A stretch of DNA of 7,920 nt from Gammaproteobacteria bacterium. GTDB lineage: Bacteria > Pseudomonadota > Gammaproteobacteria > Enterobacterales > Psychrobiaceae. The stretch spans positions 1 to 7,920 of the forward strand of contig JABSRS010000147.1 in the NCBI GenBank assembly GCA_013214885.1. Reading direction: 5' to 3'. The translations under genes and the position numbers were made by a program. The notes under the pieces are model-generated. The model worked only from the letters and a program-made list of their open reading frames with translations. It was not told the DNA's origin and searched no databases. Of this stretch, positions 4,972 through 7,920 are shown piece after piece. Numbering within the stretch: position 1 is the stretch's first letter; every line of letters starts with the position of its first letter.

Positions 4972-7011
4972 CTAATTTTCAATATATAACTTAGCAATTT
5001 TCTCTAATAAAGAACTTTTACTAACTTCATTAATTCGCAAAATATCCTCAGTAAACGAGCTTAAAAACATTTGCGTAACAGGTTGTTCTAGTGCCTTTAA
5101 TAAATTCCCTTGGTCATCAAATGTTAGTAAATTATAGATACGATTTTGCTTGGCGATGTCTTGATTTGGCCGCTGCTTAGGCGCAACGAAATACAATAAA
5201 TCAGGACCTCGTTCTTGTAAGTAAATATGGTGATATTGCTTGCGCTCTTTTGGCAATAAATAATAAGGCAGTACAGATATTCCTGTGCCACTTTGCCTAT
5301 TCACTGTATGAACCTCACTCTCAACCAGTGAAATATTATCAACTTCAGTATTACCAATTATCTGAGGGACTCTATCAGAACTATACGAAGTAAGTAGCGT
5401 ATTTTCGCCCCTATCATATATATAAAAGCTATCATTAAATACTTTCCGCTCCCCGATAAAAGCGAATTCCAATCGCAAACGCATTTCAGAATTCACGATA
5501 TTATTAGCAGTAATAATCAAGTTATTATTTTCAATATTAACATCCACAATAGATGCAAAGAAATTCATTTTCCTACCAAATAAACTTCGAATATAAATCA
5601 GAGTGAATTTCCCATCAGGTAAGTTTATATCGTGAAGTTCGCTATACCTAAACACCTGTGATTTTAGCCACAGCTCAGATCTAATCCGATTTAGTTTATG
5701 AGGTGAAACTGCAAAACTCTCCCCTGTTTTTCGATCAAGAGCATCTCGCTCACCATCAAAGATATTTAATCCTTGAATGACATAGGGGCCTTGCTCTTCG
5801 AAACGAGCTATTTTCAATTGAGTATAGTAATCTAATGAACGTCTTAGATCGGGCCGCGTTTTTCGATAAGCATCCCAGAACGTATTCAATACTGTAGTAG
5901 TATTGCTAGATGAAATGCTGCCGCTAGCTTTGGCATTGCTAGCATTTAAAATTAAATAACTTTTGTTAACATCCATTTCACCAAGTGTAGGCGTGTGCGT
6001 CGTTACTGTTGGATTGTTCTCTTTGAACTCTGAAACTATCTGACTCACTACCCTGTCATTCTTATCTTTTTCAAATTCAGCACCAGTATTATCAATAATG
6101 ACAATATCAGATTGGATTTTCTTATCGGCTTCAATAAATGAGTCCAAAACGTGTGTTGCCTTAAACTCTCTAGTGCTATATACAATACCTAGCCTAACTA
6201 ATAAACCTTCAAGCGTATCGGAAATAAGGTTTTGCGCATAATTAATAGACTCTGGATAGTTAGGCCCAAACGACATGAATTTACGTTTTGAATACTTTGT
6301 TGCACTAACTTCGGAAACAGCTCTATAAGCTCGCTCTTTATTCTTAAAAAGAACTTGGGTATCGTCTACATCAGCGCAAACACCATCAATACGCTGCGCT
6401 TTAAAAACCTTCTTGACCAGTTTAAATACTAACTCGTTAGTCTGAGATACAAACAGTTCAGGCTTTAATGCTTCTAAATAAGCTCTACCGTCTTTCTTTT
6501 CTTTTCCGGATGCTTTAACACTGATGTAAAGCTCAGAGTTAAAAAAACTAGGAGGAAATTCAAATCGTTCTTTCGCTTGACCTATAAATTCAGACTTAAG
6601 ATGAAGGCCCAATAGACCATTTATCAACTGCTTTTTTCTATTTTCACTTAGTATTTCAATCTGTTCAATTAATCCTTCTTTAGATACTGGGATCGGAGAC
6701 AAGTAAAAAAAGTAAACGATAATGGCACCATCGTTGTAAAACCTTGCCGTTTGATAATGAACACTATCAGAGTCAAGCAGCGAAAGTTCAGAGCGAATGA
6801 CTGCCTTAATATCCATATGGATACGTTGTTCGAGTTGTGCTGTAGATTCGTCGTTTTTTATAAATTTTTTATATTTATATGTTACATATAAACCATGTTG
6901 AATAGACTCCAATAACTTTCGTATTAGCGCACTTGTTTCATCCAAAAGATCAAACACATTTGTTTTAGCGCTAGGCACGTCTACAGCCTGAAAAACACTA
7001 TTTCCAATCAC
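4972..7011 (-). CDS. 679-aa unknown protein, partner of nuclease-like protein
   Basis: I recognise no family. The protein is soluble, with no signal peptide or membrane segment. It reads as a multi-domain alpha/beta protein: a helical N-terminus (about 1-140), a charged segment ending near 245, and a Rossmann- or RNase H-like stretch with the strands IVIID (303-307) and YLILNA (352-357). A helical part with DYYTQLKIARFEEQGPYVIQ (394-413) comes next, followed by a beta-rich section (465-560) and a C-terminal block with KERKQYHHIYLQE and LLYFVAPKQRP. The start is GTG 7011, overlapping the nuclease stop as GTGA, with a strong AAGGAG site 7 bases upstream, so translation is coupled. Its length and MID-like strand pattern recall long divergent Argonaute proteins, but I see no diagnostic PIWI motif. 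It could equally be an unrelated scaffold or sensor. Confidence 0.9.
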   Translation of the reverse strand: MIGNSVFQAVDVPSAKTNVFDLLDETSALIRKLLESIQHGLYVTYKYKKFIKNDESTAQLEQRIHMDIKAVIRSELSLLDSDSVHYQTARFYNDGAIIVYFFYLSPIPVSKEGLIEQIEILSENRKKQLINGLLGLHLKSEFIGQAKERFEFPPSFFNSELYISVKASGKEKKDGRAYLEALKPELFVSQTNELVFKLVKKVFKAQRIDGVCADVDDTQVLFKNKERAYRAVSEVSATKYSKRKFMSFGPNYPESINYAQNLISDTLEGLLVRLGIVYSTREFKATHVLDSFIEADKKIQSDIVIIDNTGAEFEKDKNDRVVSQIVSEFKENNPTVTTHTPTLGEMDVNKSYLILNASNAKASGSISSSNTTTVLNTFWDAYRKTRPDLRRSLDYYTQLKIARFEEQGPYVIQGLNIFDGERDALDRKTGESFAVSPHKLNRIRSELWLKSQVFRYSELHDINLPDGKFTLIYIRSLFGRKMNFFASIVDVNIENNNLIITANNIVNSEMRLRLEFAFIGERKVFNDSFYIYDRGENTLLTSYSSDRVPQIIGNTEVDNISLVESEVHTVNRQSGTGISVLPYYLLPKERKQYHHIYLQERGPDLLYFVAPKQRPNQDIAKQNRIYNLLTFDDQGNLLKALEQPVTQMFLSSFTEDILRINEVSKSSLLEKIAKLYIEN

Positions 7012-7757
7012 TTTTTATCTCCTTGAAGTAGACTTAGCATTAAAGGGTTTAATACTATTTTTTGTTTAAGGTAGCTTCCAGAATAATATTTGGTAAGCTC
7101 ACCTTCGCTATCTCTTTTCTGCTTAGAAGCATAACCTGAGTTCTCTTTGAACATATTGAGATAAAACAATTGACTGTTTTCACTTGCCTCTTGCTCATGG
7201 TTCAAAGGATTATTTTCTAACCTTCCATTTAAATAAAGGAAATCTATTCGCTCAAAGCGTTTCTCAGCAAAATCATTAATAGTCTTTATTTTTGAAATAG
7301 CATTACGATGAGTTTTTTTCGATAACGAAGTTTTATCCAGAGTTGATGACCAATTTTTAACGTCAACGCATATTAAAGTGCAATCGACTTCAATATAGAA
7401 ATCAAAAAGCTCATATGCTCGACGACCAACCTTTTCGATAACCTCATCGTTACCTAGCGAAATAATATCTAGTTTACCGAGCAGCAAACGAAATATGTGC
7501 TCCCCTATATTACCCTTTAACATCGCCAAAAACTTTGGATGTGGAACCATTGTTTCAAATGCTTTATTGGTGATCTCAGCACTCTCTCGAATTAATGCAG
7601 TAACTAGGTTTTCTTGGTTAAATTCCATCTTATTAGAGTAATCTAGCGACACTTGTTTTTCAGGTCGATATAAACGATCCCCATGCATAATATCAGTCAG
7701 TATGTCTGAGGCTTGATCACTGCGGCATAATTTCAGATTTTGATATTTTCCTTCCAA
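7008..7757 (-). CDS. PD-(D/E)XK nuclease-like protein
   Basis: This 249-aa protein carries the residue pattern of a PD-(D/E)XK nuclease. E86 lies in a helix (GNIGEHIFRLLLGKL), D119 is in LFDFYIEVD, and D132-V-K134 is in ICVDVKNW, followed by a long basic helical region. This arrangement is typical of restriction-like and repair nucleases that cut DNA with Mg2+. The family assignment is inferred from these motifs only. It is the first gene of a two-gene operon and overlaps the 679-aa gene by 4 bp, so the products probably act together. The start is uncertain: TTG 7757 has no ribosome binding site. The frame stays open upstream to 7847 with protein-like content (KFVDLAIDHLYIAL) but no ATG, GTG or TTG. 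The next ATG is 7688. Confidence 0.8.
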   Translation of the reverse strand: MEGKYQNLKLCRSDQASDILTDIMHGDRLYRPEKQVSLDYSNKMEFNQENLVTALIRESAEITNKAFETMVPHPKFLAMLKGNIGEHIFRLLLGKLDIISLGNDEVIEKVGRRAYELFDFYIEVDCTLICVDVKNWSSTLDKTSLSKKTHRNAISKIKTINDFAEKRFERIDFLYLNGRLENNPLNHEQEASENSQLFYLNMFKENSGYASKQKRDSEGELTKYYSGSYLKQKIVLNPLMLSLLQGDKK

Positions 7758-7920
7758 AGCGATATATAAATGATCTATCGCTAAATCAACAAACTTATCA
7801 TTATTACAAACTGTCTTTTTTAGAAATAATTTATAAATGATATAGCGCTAATTTAAGATAATATGTAAAAATAAAATCCTATCTAATGGGTCAACAAAAT
7901 AGTAAATTTTATCCCGATAA
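7758..7920 (-). promoter_or_regulatory. Upstream region of the nuclease operon
   Basis: This very AT-rich stretch should hold the operon promoter. Minus-strand TTGACC occurs near the window edge (about 7886-7891), but TATTAT is 25 bases downstream of it, too far for a standard promoter. TATAAA with TTAAAT upstream near 7829-7855 is another weak candidate. An 8-bp palindrome, TAGCGCTA, lies at 7843-7850. The reading frame of the nuclease gene remains open from 7757 to an in-frame TAG at 7848-7850, so part of this may be coding. Confidence 0.4.

Noticed and set aside
4972..7011. Firm call of the 679-aa protein as an Argonaute
   Set aside because: Length and an associated nuclease fit, but I cannot find diagnostic MID or PIWI motifs, so it stays a hypothesis to test by structure prediction.
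1178..7850. Palindrome TAGCGCTA present at 1178-1185, 6966-6973 and 7843-7850
   Set aside because: Three copies is mildly more than expected, but one is inside a coding region and the contexts differ, so chance is a fair explanation.

Overview
The window looks like chromosomal DNA from a marine gammaproteobacterium, probably Alteromonadales (Colwellia, Thalassotalea or Pseudoalteromonas-like). This rests on AT-rich DNA, an NhaD-type sodium/proton antiporter, a GcvA-like LysR regulator beside an isocitrate lyase/PEP mutase family gene, and general codon and protein style. No rRNA, tRNA, intact insertion sequence or CRISPR array was found.

Left part (1-3046), ordinary chromosome. The first 20 codons of a PEP mutase/isocitrate lyase family gene read leftward out of the window. 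A LysR regulator (224-1168) is divergent from it, with a perfect LysR-type dyad between them. An nhaD gene (1227-2597, minus, TTG start with a strong ribosome binding site) converges on the LysR gene. Upstream of nhaD on the same strand is a small gene for an unrecognised exported protein (2762-3046).

Middle (3047-3585), no gene but dense structure. It holds an imperfect palindrome at 3171-3192, a diverged family of short repeats, a strong minus-strand intrinsic terminator (3227-3261) next to a second stem (3275-3310) that together look like a small RNA, and three identical 15-bp dyad repeats spaced 56 and 55 bp apart (3334-3459).

Right part (3586-7920), accessory module. A plus-strand group encodes two tiny repeat proteins (62 and 47 aa) that share a W-S-x4-P repeat, followed by a 231-aa helix-turn-helix protein. 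Converging on it is a minus-strand two-gene operon: a 249-aa protein with the residues of a PD-(D/E)XK nuclease, overlapping by 4 bp a 679-aa protein of no family I recognise. A structured non-coding stretch ending in a strong plus-strand terminator (4905-4949) separates the two units. The nuclease pair could be an undescribed genome-conflict or defence system. The repeat proteins and HTH protein may be a separate cassette or its regulatory part. These functional links are inference.
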